64,000 nucleotides of DNA from positions 3,224,001 through 3,288,000 of the forward strand of contig CAWJSE010000002.1 of the NCBI GenBank assembly GCA_963845445.1, written 5' to 3'. Positions 24,809 to 32,579 of this stretch are shown one piece after another (the stretch's first letter is position 1; each line of letters opens with the position of its first letter). Made by a program: the position numbers and the translations under genes. Origin of the DNA: JABDBL01 sp963845445 (lineage in GTDB: Bacteria > Cyanobacteriota > Vampirovibrionia > Obscuribacterales > Obscuribacteraceae). The notes below the pieces were generated by a model. That model made no database searches and was not told where the DNA came from. It saw only the letters and a program-made list of their open reading frames with translations.

Positions 24809-24971
24809 CAACCTCTCCTGTGGTAGTAATGGATCGGACAGGTGTTGAGTCCATGTCCAGCATCCGGTCGAAATGCCCGTTCCCGCCCATTGCAGACGCG
24901 TGAAGGACTGCCCCGGGGACGGGCAGGACGAAATCCCAGGGGGCTGTCTTGTTAGTGCGGCTCCCCGTTGT

Positions 24972-25835
24972 TCACAGGGAGTTACCGTCAGAGCTGTTCG
25001 ATGACGATGACGGGGCGGGAAGCTGTGTAATACGCAGCGGCAGTGAATTAAGCGCTTCCTGACTCAGCCCCCCTTGCTGTGCCAGGCGCAAAGCCAGCGC
25101 CTCCACCAACATGACAAGCTGCTGTGAAGACAGCGCCTGCAGCTGGATTGTCTGTTTTTGCGCCGCCACCTGCTGCACGAGTTGCTCGACCGTCGGCTCC
25201 TTGCTTGGATCGTGCCACTCGACCTCATCTTCCGTGAAGTCGTCGGCCTCCTGCTCCGTCAGCACATCGAATAGTCCATCGGCAAGATGTTTTCGCACCC
25301 GCTCAGGAGTGTACACGCGCCCGTGCATTGGCACGTATACACCCTCGGATTGTGTGAGGCTACACATGATGGCAGTGGCTAGGTTGAATGGCGCGTCAGG
25401 CGGTCCCGTGCCGTCTATAGAAAGGTTGGACCACAGCGGATTGAAGGCACCAAAGACAGATACCGTCTTCCCCTTCCATACCGCACGGTTCCGCTTGAGA
25501 GACATGGCCACCTTCCGCAGCCGAAAGGTGCCGCAGGCGACCACGATAGCCTTGGCGGACGACATAGCTATCGACTGCTCCAGGCGGCGGTAGTCTCCTG
25601 CTGTCAGAACCAGACTGTTTTTCTCTGCGATCACCTCCCACAGGATTCCTCGGGAACGGATCTTGTGATGCAGGTAGATGAGAGTATGATCCGTCATGGG
25701 GAGCTGCACCTCCCCGTTTTGGTCCCGACCCAGGATTTCGGCGTACGTACCGCCGAGAGAGAATCCATGGACCAGCTGGTGATTGTTAATGATCGACTCA
25801 GCCTGCGAACCGCGCCTATAAGTAGTCTTACGCAT
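24972..25835 (-). CDS. Asparaginase-like protein with altered active site
   Basis: A 287-residue protein. Residues about 22-185 follow the N-terminal domain of L-asparaginases: FSLGGTYAEI (26-35, family TGGTI), LTAGDYRRLEQSI (77-89), AIVVACGTFRLRKVAMSL (96-113, family HGTDTMEETA), KTVSVFGAFNPL (123-134, family KPVVLTGAMRP), NLATAIMCS (151-159) and GVYVPMHGRVYTPERVRK (165-182). The HGTDT signature is CGTFR here, so the catalytic Asp and Thr pattern is lost while the scaffold remains. The C-terminal 100 residues are acidic, Gln-rich and Ser-rich. GAAGGGGG precedes ATG 25835. A binding or regulatory role is more likely than hydrolysis, which is inference. Confidence 0.75.
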   Translation of the reverse strand: MRKTTYRRGSQAESIINNHQLVHGFSLGGTYAEILGRDQNGEVQLPMTDHTLIYLHHKIRSRGILWEVIAEKNSLVLTAGDYRRLEQSIAMSSAKAIVVACGTFRLRKVAMSLKRNRAVWKGKTVSVFGAFNPLWSNLSIDGTGPPDAPFNLATAIMCSLTQSEGVYVPMHGRVYTPERVRKHLADGLFDVLTEQEADDFTEDEVEWHDPSKEPTVEQLVQQVAAQKQTIQLQALSSQQLVMLVEALALRLAQQGGLSQEALNSLPLRITQLPAPSSSSNSSDGNSL

Positions 25836-26377
25836 GGGAACCCCCTTCGAAGTTTGAACTGGAAATGCATGGATCCAGCGATGGAAACCGGATGGACCGG
25901 AAAAATCAGGCTCTGATTCTTATCAAACCAGCACACTAACGAATATCAGGCTTGCCACATGCGCTCACAAAACGCAATTCCGAGTGCTGATAAAGAAAGG
26001 CTTGTGCTTTGACCGTTGTGTTTGACTGTTCCTGAAAAGAATCGGAAGACATGCCCCATTATGCCAATTTCTATATGGTAAATATATCGTATAAACATTG
26101 TCCATACAATTTTACAACTAATATAAAAATAAAAGCAAATATTTTGCCCAAAGCCCAACCAGTCTACTGTTATCGATTCTTATGCATGCACACACTTAAA
26201 ACCTCTAGACAAGCGGCAACATACATTAAAATAATCTTCGCCAAATTTGCCAAATTAAATAGTGTTTTGCAACTTAGCGCAACTAGTGAAGCGATAAATT
26301 GTATAGACAATGTACCTACAATAAATTATAATTAGCCCAAGTTAGTATTAAAGCTTTTGCTGAGAATTTGTATTTAA
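25836..26377. other. Island edge and AT-rich leader of the DUF1778-GNAT operon
   Basis: It changes from GC-rich to AT-rich near 25910. No gene is supported. A palindrome ATTGT-ATAG-ACAAT (26298-26311) about 65 bp before the antitoxin start is a candidate operator for a ribbon-helix-helix repressor; TATAAT-like sequence lies at about 26326-26334. Confidence 0.5.
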
Positions 26378-26656
26378 ATGCCAGAACCCAAACACGAAAA
26401 ATTTGCCTTGCGCGTCAGCGCTCGCCAAAAAAAAGTTATTGAATACGCTGCCATGCTCAAGCAAACCACTTTGACTAATTTCATAATAGACAATGCTTAT
26501 CAGGCAGCAGAAGAAATTATTCTTGCTGAGCGTCATGTTATTCTCAATGACCGCCAACTAGAAGCCCTGAGCCATGCCCTTTACGCACCTGCCAAAGATT
26601 TACCGCAATTGCGCCAGCTGATGTCTGAGCCTGATATTTGGCAAGATCAAACATGA
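26378..26656 (+). CDS. DUF1778 / TacA-type antitoxin
   Basis: A 92-residue protein with the DUF1778 ribbon-helix-helix pattern KFALRVSARQKKVIEYAAMLKQTTLTNFIIDNAYQAAEEII (about 8-48), then a toxin-neutralising tail with LNDRQLEALSHAL and APAKDLPQLRQLM. In TacA-TacT (AtaR-AtaT) modules it represses the operon together with the GNAT toxin and blocks the toxin active site. The toxin gene follows after 13 nt. Confidence 0.92.
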   Translation: MPEPKHEKFALRVSARQKKVIEYAAMLKQTTLTNFIIDNAYQAAEEIILAERHVILNDRQLEALSHALYAPAKDLPQLRQLMSEPDIWQDQT

Positions 26657-26669
26657 GGGGACCGGACCA

Positions 26670-27173
26670 GTGAACCGTCCATGCCAATTAGAAAAAGGAC
26701 ACAATGTAAATACTTTCGATTGTGGCGCAGAGGCGCTCAACAATTTTCTAAAGGAAAATGCCTGGCAAAGCCAAACAAGAAATAACGCTTTTACCTTTGT
26801 CTGCTTGGAAGAAAACATTGTCATTGCTTATTATTCTTTGTCCATATCAGTATTTATGCATGAGGCAGCACTTAATCGCACGGCCAGAATAACGGGCACA
26901 TACAGCATACCCGTTCTAAACATAAGCAGATTGGCAGTGGATAAACAAAAACAAGGGCAAAAAATAGGAAAGCATATTCTGTGTGACGCATTGCTTAGGG
27001 CCTGCACCATTGCCCAGGGTACTGGTTTTAATTGCATCGTGGCGAACGCTGTGAACGAAAAAGCGAGAACATTTTACCAACAATTCAATTTTCAGCCATG
27101 GCCAAACGACAGCTTTAGGCTTTATTTACTTATGAAAGATCTGCGCAAATCTATCGCTTTAGACAGCAGATAA
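26670..27173 (+). CDS. GNAT-family acetyltransferase toxin (TacT-like)
   Basis: A 167-residue GNAT protein. GTG 26670 is used because GAGGGGA lies 8 nt upstream. It has the fold's core: NTFDCGAEALNNFLKENAWQSQ, YYSLSIS, the pantetheine-binding region ISRLAVDKQKQGQKIGKHIL, and the ending NEKARTFYQQFNFQPWPN. TacT-type toxins acetylate aminoacyl-tRNA. Pairing with a DUF1778 antitoxin upstream supports this role over a metabolic acetyltransferase. Confidence 0.92.
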   Translation: MNRPCQLEKGHNVNTFDCGAEALNNFLKENAWQSQTRNNAFTFVCLEENIVIAYYSLSISVFMHEAALNRTARITGTYSIPVLNISRLAVDKQKQGQKIGKHILCDALLRACTIAQGTGFNCIVANAVNEKARTFYQQFNFQPWPNDSFRLYLLMKDLRKSIALDSR

Positions 27174-27192
27174 TATAGTGCACCGTCACTGC

Positions 27193-27618
27193 TTAGCACG
27201 GCAATACATTGACAAAACCTTTTTCGGAGTATTGCCATATTTGCTTATCTCGCGTCGCCAATATAATATTTTTTACCCTAGCCGTAGCAATCAATATTTT
27301 ATCGGCCGGATCGCCCTGAAATTTGCCAGGCAAATAGCTAGCTTCAACTGCAATGCGTGGCGAAATATCTAATGTCTTTAAACCAGGAGCCTTAAGAGCT
27401 TGTTCGATCCAGTCTTGACAGGACATGCCAAAATTCAGCCGTCCACGAGAAGTGAGCATACCGATTTCCCAACAAGTAATCGTGCTGATCAGAAGCCCAC
27501 CAAAAGCTGCTGCAGTCTCTAAAGCTCTCCGTTCTCTTAAGTTCTTGCTGCCCAGTATCAGCCAGAGGAATATATGTGTATCGAGTAAATACTGATTTAT
27601 CTTACTCGTTCTCTGCAT
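27193..27618 (-). CDS. vapC: VapC-type PIN-domain toxin
   Basis: A 141-residue PIN protein from ATG 27618; ATG 27630 is an alternative. Acidic residues occur in YLLDTHIFLWLIL (Asp13), in CWEIGM, and in FQGDPADKILIATA, with the typical ending LATRDKQIW. It overlaps the upstream antitoxin gene by 17 nt. It converges on the plus-strand DUF1778-GNAT module, making back-to-back toxin systems. Confidence 0.9.
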   Translation of the reverse strand: MQRTSKINQYLLDTHIFLWLILGSKNLRERRALETAAAFGGLLISTITCWEIGMLTSRGRLNFGMSCQDWIEQALKAPGLKTLDISPRIAVEASYLPGKFQGDPADKILIATARVKNIILATRDKQIWQYSEKGFVNVLPC

Positions 27619-27844
27619 TCCACTTCTCATTTATGGGAGAAATAATGTCGCCGATAATAGTAGCTGTGCCTGCCAAATAGCCAAAAACAGATGGCGCCAC
27701 TTCATCGCAAGGTACAAGTTTAGCTACGGGTCGTCCTCTTTTGGTGATAACAATATGAATACGTTCATGCTCAACGCTATCCATAAGCTTCAAACACTTG
27801 GCTTTAAATTCGGCCGCAGAAATTTCCTGTGGGGTTTCAGTCAC
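27602..27844 (-). CDS. Phd/YefM-type antitoxin
   Basis: An 80-residue protein. SAAEFKAKCLKLMDSVEHERIHIVITKRGRPVAKLVP (about 9-45) is the classic Phd/YefM N-terminal DNA-binding fold. The C-terminal part (FGYLAGTATIIGDIISPINEKW) binds the PIN toxin encoded downstream. A palindrome lies 28-45 bp upstream of its start. Confidence 0.92.
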   Translation of the reverse strand: MTETPQEISAAEFKAKCLKLMDSVEHERIHIVITKRGRPVAKLVPCDEVAPSVFGYLAGTATIIGDIISPINEKWNAENE

Positions 27845-27871
27845 TGCTTAAATCCTTCATAGTCATATGTA

Positions 27872-27889
27872 CATGGTCATATTACCATG
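27872..27889 (-). promoter_or_regulatory. Palindromic operator of the Phd-VapC module
   Basis: CATGGT-6 nt-ACCATG, a perfect interrupted palindrome directly upstream of the antitoxin gene (27844). Confidence 0.55.
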
Positions 27890-27935
27890 ACTTAAGCTAA
27901 GTGGCAAACTCAGCTAATGCACACACTAGTTGAGA

Positions 27936-27983
27936 AAAAGCAAAAAAACAGAAGGGGCAGAGAAGAAGTTCTCTGTCCCCTTC
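27936..27983 (-). terminator. Terminator of the 28012-28239 gene
   Basis: GAAGGGGCAGAGA (27951-27963) pairs with TCTCTGTCCCCTTC (27970-27983); on the minus strand TGTTTTTTTGCTTTTT follows. It also marks the left edge of a GC-rich island. Confidence 0.85.
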
Positions 27984-28011
27984 CGCTGGCACTGATATCT
28001 CTGCTGCTTAC

Positions 28012-28239
28012 TTAGCGGTACAGGGTAATCCGCCCGATGATGCGGACCATGCGGGCGAATTCGATGCCGTGCCAGAAGGCGGCACGCTCGTCAGGCTGAG
28101 CCTGCGCGAGCCAGTCGTTGATGAGGCGAGCCGCTTCGTCAACCTGGTCATCAGGTATGACTGTACTGCCCACACGCTCTCCCAGTTCAAAGGCGCCGAG
28201 GCATCGTCCGAACAGAACGCTGACCGATTCGAATTCCAT
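28012..28239 (-). CDS. Small hypothetical GC-rich protein
   Basis: A 75-residue soluble protein (MEFESVSVLFGRCLGAFELG...DERAAFWHGIEFARMVRIIGR). GGAG lies 8 nt before ATG 28239. No family was recognised. It is downstream of the large gene at 28342 on the same strand and has its own terminator. Confidence 0.6.
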   Translation of the reverse strand: MEFESVSVLFGRCLGAFELGERVGSTVIPDDQVDEAARLINDWLAQAQPDERAAFWHGIEFARMVRIIGRITLYR

Positions 28240-28341
28240 AAATCGACTCCGAAAAGAGTTAACCAGTCACCTTGAGACGAGCGGCATGCTCGTCCTCAGG
28301 CGACCATCTGGTGATCCTTGAACGAACATCGAGCGGCGGAT

Positions 28342-29721
28342 TTACAACCGCCGCAGAGAGCCAGGAGCCAGCCCTTCCGCCTGCACATCGACCCCGGCGG
28401 CATACGGCGCGACTTGCACCGTTTTTGGTGCATCGGGATCGCCACCCTCGCCAGGCCAGCGGCGGTAGTGTCCGGGGACCAAGCGGTACAACGTCTGCAC
28501 GCGAGCACGCTCAGCCGCATTGCCCGCTAGACCAAGAAGCACCTCGGTCTCGTAGCTCATTGGATAGTCGTGCTCGACGACACAAACATCCTTTGCGTCG
28601 GTGATTGAACGCGGGTTTGGTGGTAGGAGAGGAGCAGGCGGTGCCTGCTCCTCTCCCTCTGCGGGGGCACCAGCCCGGCGAACCCTTGGATTCATTCGAA
28701 GCAGGCAAGTTCCCACTACGATCCGGAGCATCTCATCCATGAGTGTGAAGTACTCTGATGGAAGCTCGCTATCTTGGGTGCGGGCCTGTTCTATCGTGTG
28801 GACCACCATCTCGTCTGTGTGAGAATAATGGTCTATTGACAGTTCTTCTCTGAAAATACGGGTCGGGTTGTTTGGATCAATCGGCGGGCTATTCTTGGTG
28901 TGCGGCCGAATGATCATCGTCCACGTAGCGCCGGCTTGCAGCGCGCTTGGGAGCAACTTGTGCAAGATCTCGCTTTCCGCTTGCCTCCATTTCTTCGAAG
29001 CCAGACGCTTTCGCAACTGTTCGTAGTCGTTCGGGCTCAGCGGTTGGTAGTCCCGGAAGAGGCTGCTATATACCTGGAACACCAGCACAGGCGGCCCACC
29101 GGCTGCACGTGCCGAAAGGTCACTTAGAATGCAGAAGTCGTACACCTGTCCTGCCGGTCCGCTGATGGGTGTGGAAAGCTCCACAGCAAAAGAGCGGAAG
29201 GGAAGGTTGCGAAATTGTAGCTGTTCCCAGGTGACGCCCTCAAGCGTCGTATGCGCCAGTCCAGCTTGCATGCCTGGTCTGAGATGGTAGACTGTGCGCG
29301 AATACTGCTCCCAGGCCGCCAGGCTCAGTAGCCCGATCTCGTGGACTAATCTCTCCTTTGGGTTGGCGGCCAAATAATCCGGCATAAAGAAGCGGGACGA
29401 TATGGCATTAAAGGGAGGATCTTCGTTAAGCTTGCCTCCCAGAGTGAGGAGAAAGTGGCGGAATTCTGCCCAGTGAGCGGTGGCACCGATCTCAGCAAAT
29501 GGCACCCGGACCGCTTGATCTGGCCTTCTTATGGGTGCTTGCTTACCTCTAGGCAGGAGCAGCAGATCTTCAGGATCCGCCAGGTTAAGGAGTGAGCGAG
29601 CGGAGAGGGGTTTGGTCTTTTTGTTCCGTCTGGCTGACTCGTTCATCAGACCCATGAAGCGGTAGGAAGCCTCAAATGCGTCGAGCCAGCCACCAAGAGT
29701 ACGCACGGTAGTACGAGCCAT
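28342..29721 (-). CDS. Large hypothetical GC-rich protein with GHYRRW C-terminal motif
   Basis: A protein of about 459 residues from ATG 29721 (CCGGAG 9 nt upstream); the frame stays open 41 codons further without a ribosome site. It is mixed alpha/beta, with HWAEFRHFLLTLGGKLNEDPPFNAISS, RSFAVELSTPISG and VLVFQVYSSLFRDYQPLSPNDYEQLRKRL in the middle and a Pro-rich linker (EGEEQAPPAPLLPPNP). The end, LVPGHYRRWPGEGG...KTVQVAPYAAG, resembles the GHWRR-x(n)-V-P-x-x-VG tail seen in AcrVA2-like and other mobile-element proteins. That is a weak resemblance recalled from memory, so no function is assigned. Confidence 0.7.
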   Translation of the reverse strand: MARTTVRTLGGWLDAFEASYRFMGLMNESARRNKKTKPLSARSLLNLADPEDLLLLPRGKQAPIRRPDQAVRVPFAEIGATAHWAEFRHFLLTLGGKLNEDPPFNAISSRFFMPDYLAANPKERLVHEIGLLSLAAWEQYSRTVYHLRPGMQAGLAHTTLEGVTWEQLQFRNLPFRSFAVELSTPISGPAGQVYDFCILSDLSARAAGGPPVLVFQVYSSLFRDYQPLSPNDYEQLRKRLASKKWRQAESEILHKLLPSALQAGATWTMIIRPHTKNSPPIDPNNPTRIFREELSIDHYSHTDEMVVHTIEQARTQDSELPSEYFTLMDEMLRIVVGTCLLRMNPRVRRAGAPAEGEEQAPPAPLLPPNPRSITDAKDVCVVEHDYPMSYETEVLLGLAGNAAERARVQTLYRLVPGHYRRWPGEGGDPDAPKTVQVAPYAAGVDVQAEGLAPGSLRRL

Positions 29722-30137
29722 TGATCGAGCTCCGGGGGATGATGCAATCGCTCGGCTCTTCAGCCGGCAATGCACAGACGCTTCGTTCGTGCCCAAGCTC
29801 CATCCACTCACCAGTGAGTAGAGATCTTTAAAGCTTTGGCACATGCCCGGTAGTTTTGCAGTCCTCTCAGTTTGGGCGAACGAATGATACTTAGATCTAC
29901 AGCTTGAACTTAGGTGAAATCAAGTGGTATTTTACAAGGCAGACATGACTGACAATTAAGTCTCAAAGAAGAAAAAACTCTTAAGTCCTGAATGGAAGGC
30001 TAATGTGGTCGGCAAAGGAAGCTGCTGAAGATTAAAATCAATTTCTCTGCTGCTTACTCAACTTTTGCATTAAATATTCCCTTTGCGATTAGCGCGGCTC
30101 GCAAATCGGGTAGCGCTAGCCGCGCTAATTTATAACA
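29722..30137. other. Island edge and AT-rich spacer with a small palindromic repeat
   Basis: No gene is supported. ATTAGCGCGGCT...AGCCGCGCTAAT (30089-30128), enclosing AAATCGGGTAGCGCT, is a hairpin related to the sequence at 14676-14708 and to smaller TTAGCGC palindromes at 18112 and 44917. Confidence 0.5.
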
Positions 30138-30400
30138 ATGCGTTTAATCTGGCAAGCTTGGCTAGATATCGATTATTTGGCTTTAAGCTCCGTTGCCGGT
30201 TTTTGGCAATTCTATGCCCAAATTACAGCTGTCAAGTTATGTGCTTGCTTCTCGGGAATATTGCTGGCGCTTTTTCTAAGCACTTTAGTTGCAAGCAAGA
30301 GCTTGAGTCAGCTCTACGTAAAATGGCAAGATAAGGATAAGTTTCACACACCACCCAAACCAGAAGATCAACACACCCAAGATAGGCTAAAAGCAAGACG
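30138..30400 (+). pseudogene. AT-rich membrane-protein gene cut at its 3' end
   Basis: It encodes MRLIWQAWLDIDYLALSSVAGF... with one strong membrane segment (KLCACFSGILLALFLSTLVAS, about 33-53) and a polar stretch KWQDKDKFHTPPKPEDQHTQDRLKARRF. Then composition changes abruptly to GC-rich (about 30395) and the frame runs into unrelated sequence until 30485. The C-terminal part was not found elsewhere in the window. It looks like an N-terminal fragment left by the join with the GC-rich island. The family is unknown. Confidence 0.6.
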
Positions 30401-30474
30401 TTTCGTACCACAGGGTGGTGCTGGAACAACAACGTGCGTTTTCCGGTTCAGACACCTTGACTCAGGAGTCTACC

Positions 30475-31506
30475 GTGCTCAATAAAATGTTCAACATCCA
30501 GGCGGGGTCAGTTACTGGTTGGGGACACCTTCGTCAGGGCATTGATAATCAGGATGGCCATTTGGAGATTGAGGAAGAAGACTTAATCCTTTTGATTGGC
30601 ACGGATGGCTGCTCTGGCCAACGCCATCCGGAAGTCGGTGCCCGGGTTGGTCCGCGTACTATCGGCAAGCTAATTAGACCCATGGTTAAAGCTGGTCATT
30701 TTGCCACTGGCGACCCTGCTGCGCTCCAGCAAAGCTGCCAGCTGCTATTCCAAGATATCGTCGCTTCACTCGACCGGCTGGTGGCAGAGATTGCCAGGCC
30801 ATGGTTGAGCAACGATCCGCTCCCTGACGAGGAGAGGCGGGCGGTGGTGGAGGACTTCATGTTCTTCACTTTCGTGGCAGCCATCATCACGCCGTCTTGG
30901 ACAACGGTGATCAGCTTCGGGGATGGCGTCTACGCCATCAACGGGCGGGTGGTCGAGATTAAACCGGCACGTAGAAGCGGAGCGCCGTATTTGGCACACC
31001 ACATGCTGGGCAGCCAGTACCCCTTCCCACTCGCACCTGACTATAACCGCATCACGGTGCAGTGCTCCATGCAGACGGAATACTTGAAAACCCTGGCGGT
31101 AGGCACCGACGGGCTCTCGGCAGTGATCGCCGCCGCGAATAGCCCCTTCCCGGCCTCTCCGGATAAGACCGTGGGGCCTTTGTCCCAGCTCTGGGAAGAT
31201 CCGTTCTTCGACGTCCTGGTCCAGGGCAGCTTCGGGCGCATACCGGCTATTACCTATTGGCTGATGAGTCTGAGAGCCCCGACGGCGGCCAGAGTGGTGG
31301 TGCCTGTTCTTGGCGGCAGCGAGCCTCTGGTCTACGACGAGAACTTCCCCGAGCTCATGTGCGATGACGTTACAATCATTGTGGCCAAGCTCAGTGCCGA
31401 ATTTATGAGGCTCAAGGAGGCCTCTGACCTGTCCGAGACGGTTGAGCTCGATACCGCCGCGGTCCGAGCTGCCTTGGCAGCTCCTGATGAATCGGCGGCC
31501 CAGTAA
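30475..31506 (+). CDS. PP2C-type protein phosphatase
   Basis: A 343-residue protein from GTG 30475 (AGGAG 7 nt upstream). It has the PPM/PP2C motifs: the opening GWGHLRQGIDNQDGH, the metal-binding DG in LLIGTDGCSGQRH (Asp44-Gly45), ISFGDGVYAINGR (family GDS-R-Y), the third Asp in LAVGTDGLSAV and the final pair in MCDDVTIIVAKL (family DN-T-IVV). PP2C enzymes remove phosphate from Ser/Thr using two metal ions. It is the first of four co-directional genes in this island, next to an FCP1-type phosphatase. No cognate kinase is visible in the window. Confidence 0.85.
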   Translation: MLNKMFNIQAGSVTGWGHLRQGIDNQDGHLEIEEEDLILLIGTDGCSGQRHPEVGARVGPRTIGKLIRPMVKAGHFATGDPAALQQSCQLLFQDIVASLDRLVAEIARPWLSNDPLPDEERRAVVEDFMFFTFVAAIITPSWTTVISFGDGVYAINGRVVEIKPARRSGAPYLAHHMLGSQYPFPLAPDYNRITVQCSMQTEYLKTLAVGTDGLSAVIAAANSPFPASPDKTVGPLSQLWEDPFFDVLVQGSFGRIPAITYWLMSLRAPTAARVVVPVLGGSEPLVYDENFPELMCDDVTIIVAKLSAEFMRLKEASDLSETVELDTAAVRAALAAPDESAAQ

Positions 31507-31873
31507 GCTCAGGATCCCGAGAGGGCGTCGAGCTAGCGCTTGGACTAATCACAACAATCGCGAGACAAGGGCAAACGATCGGGACTGCTTCACCGGTCGC
31601 AACCCTTGTCTTGCAACGGATTGAAGAGTACCCGCTTCACGCAGGTACCCGGCTGTGCAGAAGAGCGAAGGAAGAAGATCCTTTAGGCTTTGCATTACTA
31701 ACAAACAAAATTGTGGGACGCGTTTCGCGAGTAAGGCGTCGCCGCCCCTTACTAACAGCTTCCCCTTACATCAATGCGGCTGCGGGGAACCCGCTGGGAT
31801 TAATCTTAACCGGTTCCCCACTGGTTCAAGTGTCTAAACAGCCGCGCAAGCGGCTAGAAAGTTTGCGGCAGCA
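31507..31873 (+). other. Structured intergenic region between the phosphatase genes
   Basis: A long stem GCGAGACAAGGG / CCCTTGTCTTGC (31560-31614) lacks a T-run. A GGGGAACC/GGTTCCCC hairpin lies at about 31784-31820. TTACTAACA occurs twice (about 31697 and 31757). A 96-codon open frame (31611-31901) has no ribosome site and unlikely composition, so no gene is called. Confidence 0.45.
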
Positions 31874-32446
31874 ATGCCATCACAGCAAAGTCGATTACTG
31901 ATCGATTTGGACTGCACCCTCGTCTTCCCTAAATGGGCGCCGCCTTATGTGGACATCGAGGGCTTTGTCCGGGTCAAGTCTGTACCGGCTATCTACGACG
32001 CTCTGCGTGAGCCGTACCTGTTAAACGTGGCGGTGCGTCCTTCGACGCACGCTTTCCTGGACGGTGCAGCAGAGCTGGGCGAGCTGGAAATCGTTACCTA
32101 TGGCCCCTACGATATCCAGTCCAAGATTCTCGAGGCCGTGGGGTTGTGCAGACGCTTCAAAAACGTCTGGGCGCGCGACCGGCACGAATCGATTCGACAG
32201 CCAGCTTTGCCCTTCGTGCTGCTCGATGACCACCCTCTCGGAGGAGTCAATACGGAGGATTGGCTGGTGCAGGATAAGCTAAGCTGGATGGGGATCGACT
32301 TCGATCCCGAAACGTGGCACCTCTATGAGGACCACTTCGTCCAGTGCGCCCGCTGGCAGGCCGGCTGCGATCCAGAGCCGCTCACCATGCACCTACCGGA
32401 GATCGCTGCCAAGCTGGAACGGCAGCACCGCCGCCGTAGTGCCTAA
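31874..32446 (+). CDS. NLI/FCP1-type HAD phosphatase
   Basis: A 190-residue protein. Motif I is LLIDLDCTLV (8-17), with Asp11 the nucleophile and Asp13 the acid-base residue of the DxDxT/V class used by FCP1/NLI phosphatases. NVAVRPSTHAFLDGAAELGELEIVTYGPYD matches their RP-FL...E-T-Y segment, and FVLLDDHP (Asp118-Asp119) is the metal-binding motif. FCP1-type enzymes dephosphorylate Ser in RNA polymerase tails in eukaryotes; bacterial targets are unknown. ATG 31874 starts the domain with only a weak upstream site. Adjacent to a PP2C-type phosphatase. Confidence 0.8.
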   Translation: MPSQQSRLLIDLDCTLVFPKWAPPYVDIEGFVRVKSVPAIYDALREPYLLNVAVRPSTHAFLDGAAELGELEIVTYGPYDIQSKILEAVGLCRRFKNVWARDRHESIRQPALPFVLLDDHPLGGVNTEDWLVQDKLSWMGIDFDPETWHLYEDHFVQCARWQAGCDPEPLTMHLPEIAAKLERQHRRRSA

Positions 32447-32490
32447 AGGATTGCCCTGCGTAGGGCGATCACTGCGGCGGTCAGTTTTTT
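32431..32490 (+). ncRNA. Nested-hairpin RNA element, copy 1
   Basis: The outer stem CCGCCG-t-AGTG (32431-32441) pairs with CACT-g-CGGCGG (32470-32480). Inside are CCTAAAGGATT, a GCCC-tgcgta-GGGC hairpin and GAT. TCAGTTTTTT follows (to 32490), so it can terminate the HAD gene, whose last codons it overlaps. The interior is nearly the same as copies 2 and 3 while the outer stem differs and still pairs. Confidence 0.65.
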
Positions 32491-32507
32491 CGACAGAAGA
32501 CATCACC

Positions 32508-32560
32508 TTCGTCGCTAAGGAATAAGCCTACGTTGGGCAGTTTCTGGCGACGAATTCTTT
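32508..32560 (+). ncRNA. Nested-hairpin RNA element, copy 2
   Basis: The outer stem TTCGTCGC (32508-32515) pairs with GCGACGAA (32547-32554). The interior is CTAAGGAATA, a GCC-tacgtt-GGGC hairpin, and AGTTTCT. TTCTTTTCTC follows. It ends about 20 bp before ATG 32580. Confidence 0.65.
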
Positions 32561-32579
32561 TCTCGCAGGAAGGCGAACC

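Noticed and set aside
31611..31901. 96-codon ORF between the phosphatase genes
   Set aside because: It has no ribosome site, its frame covers several hairpins and it overlaps the start of the HAD gene in another frame.
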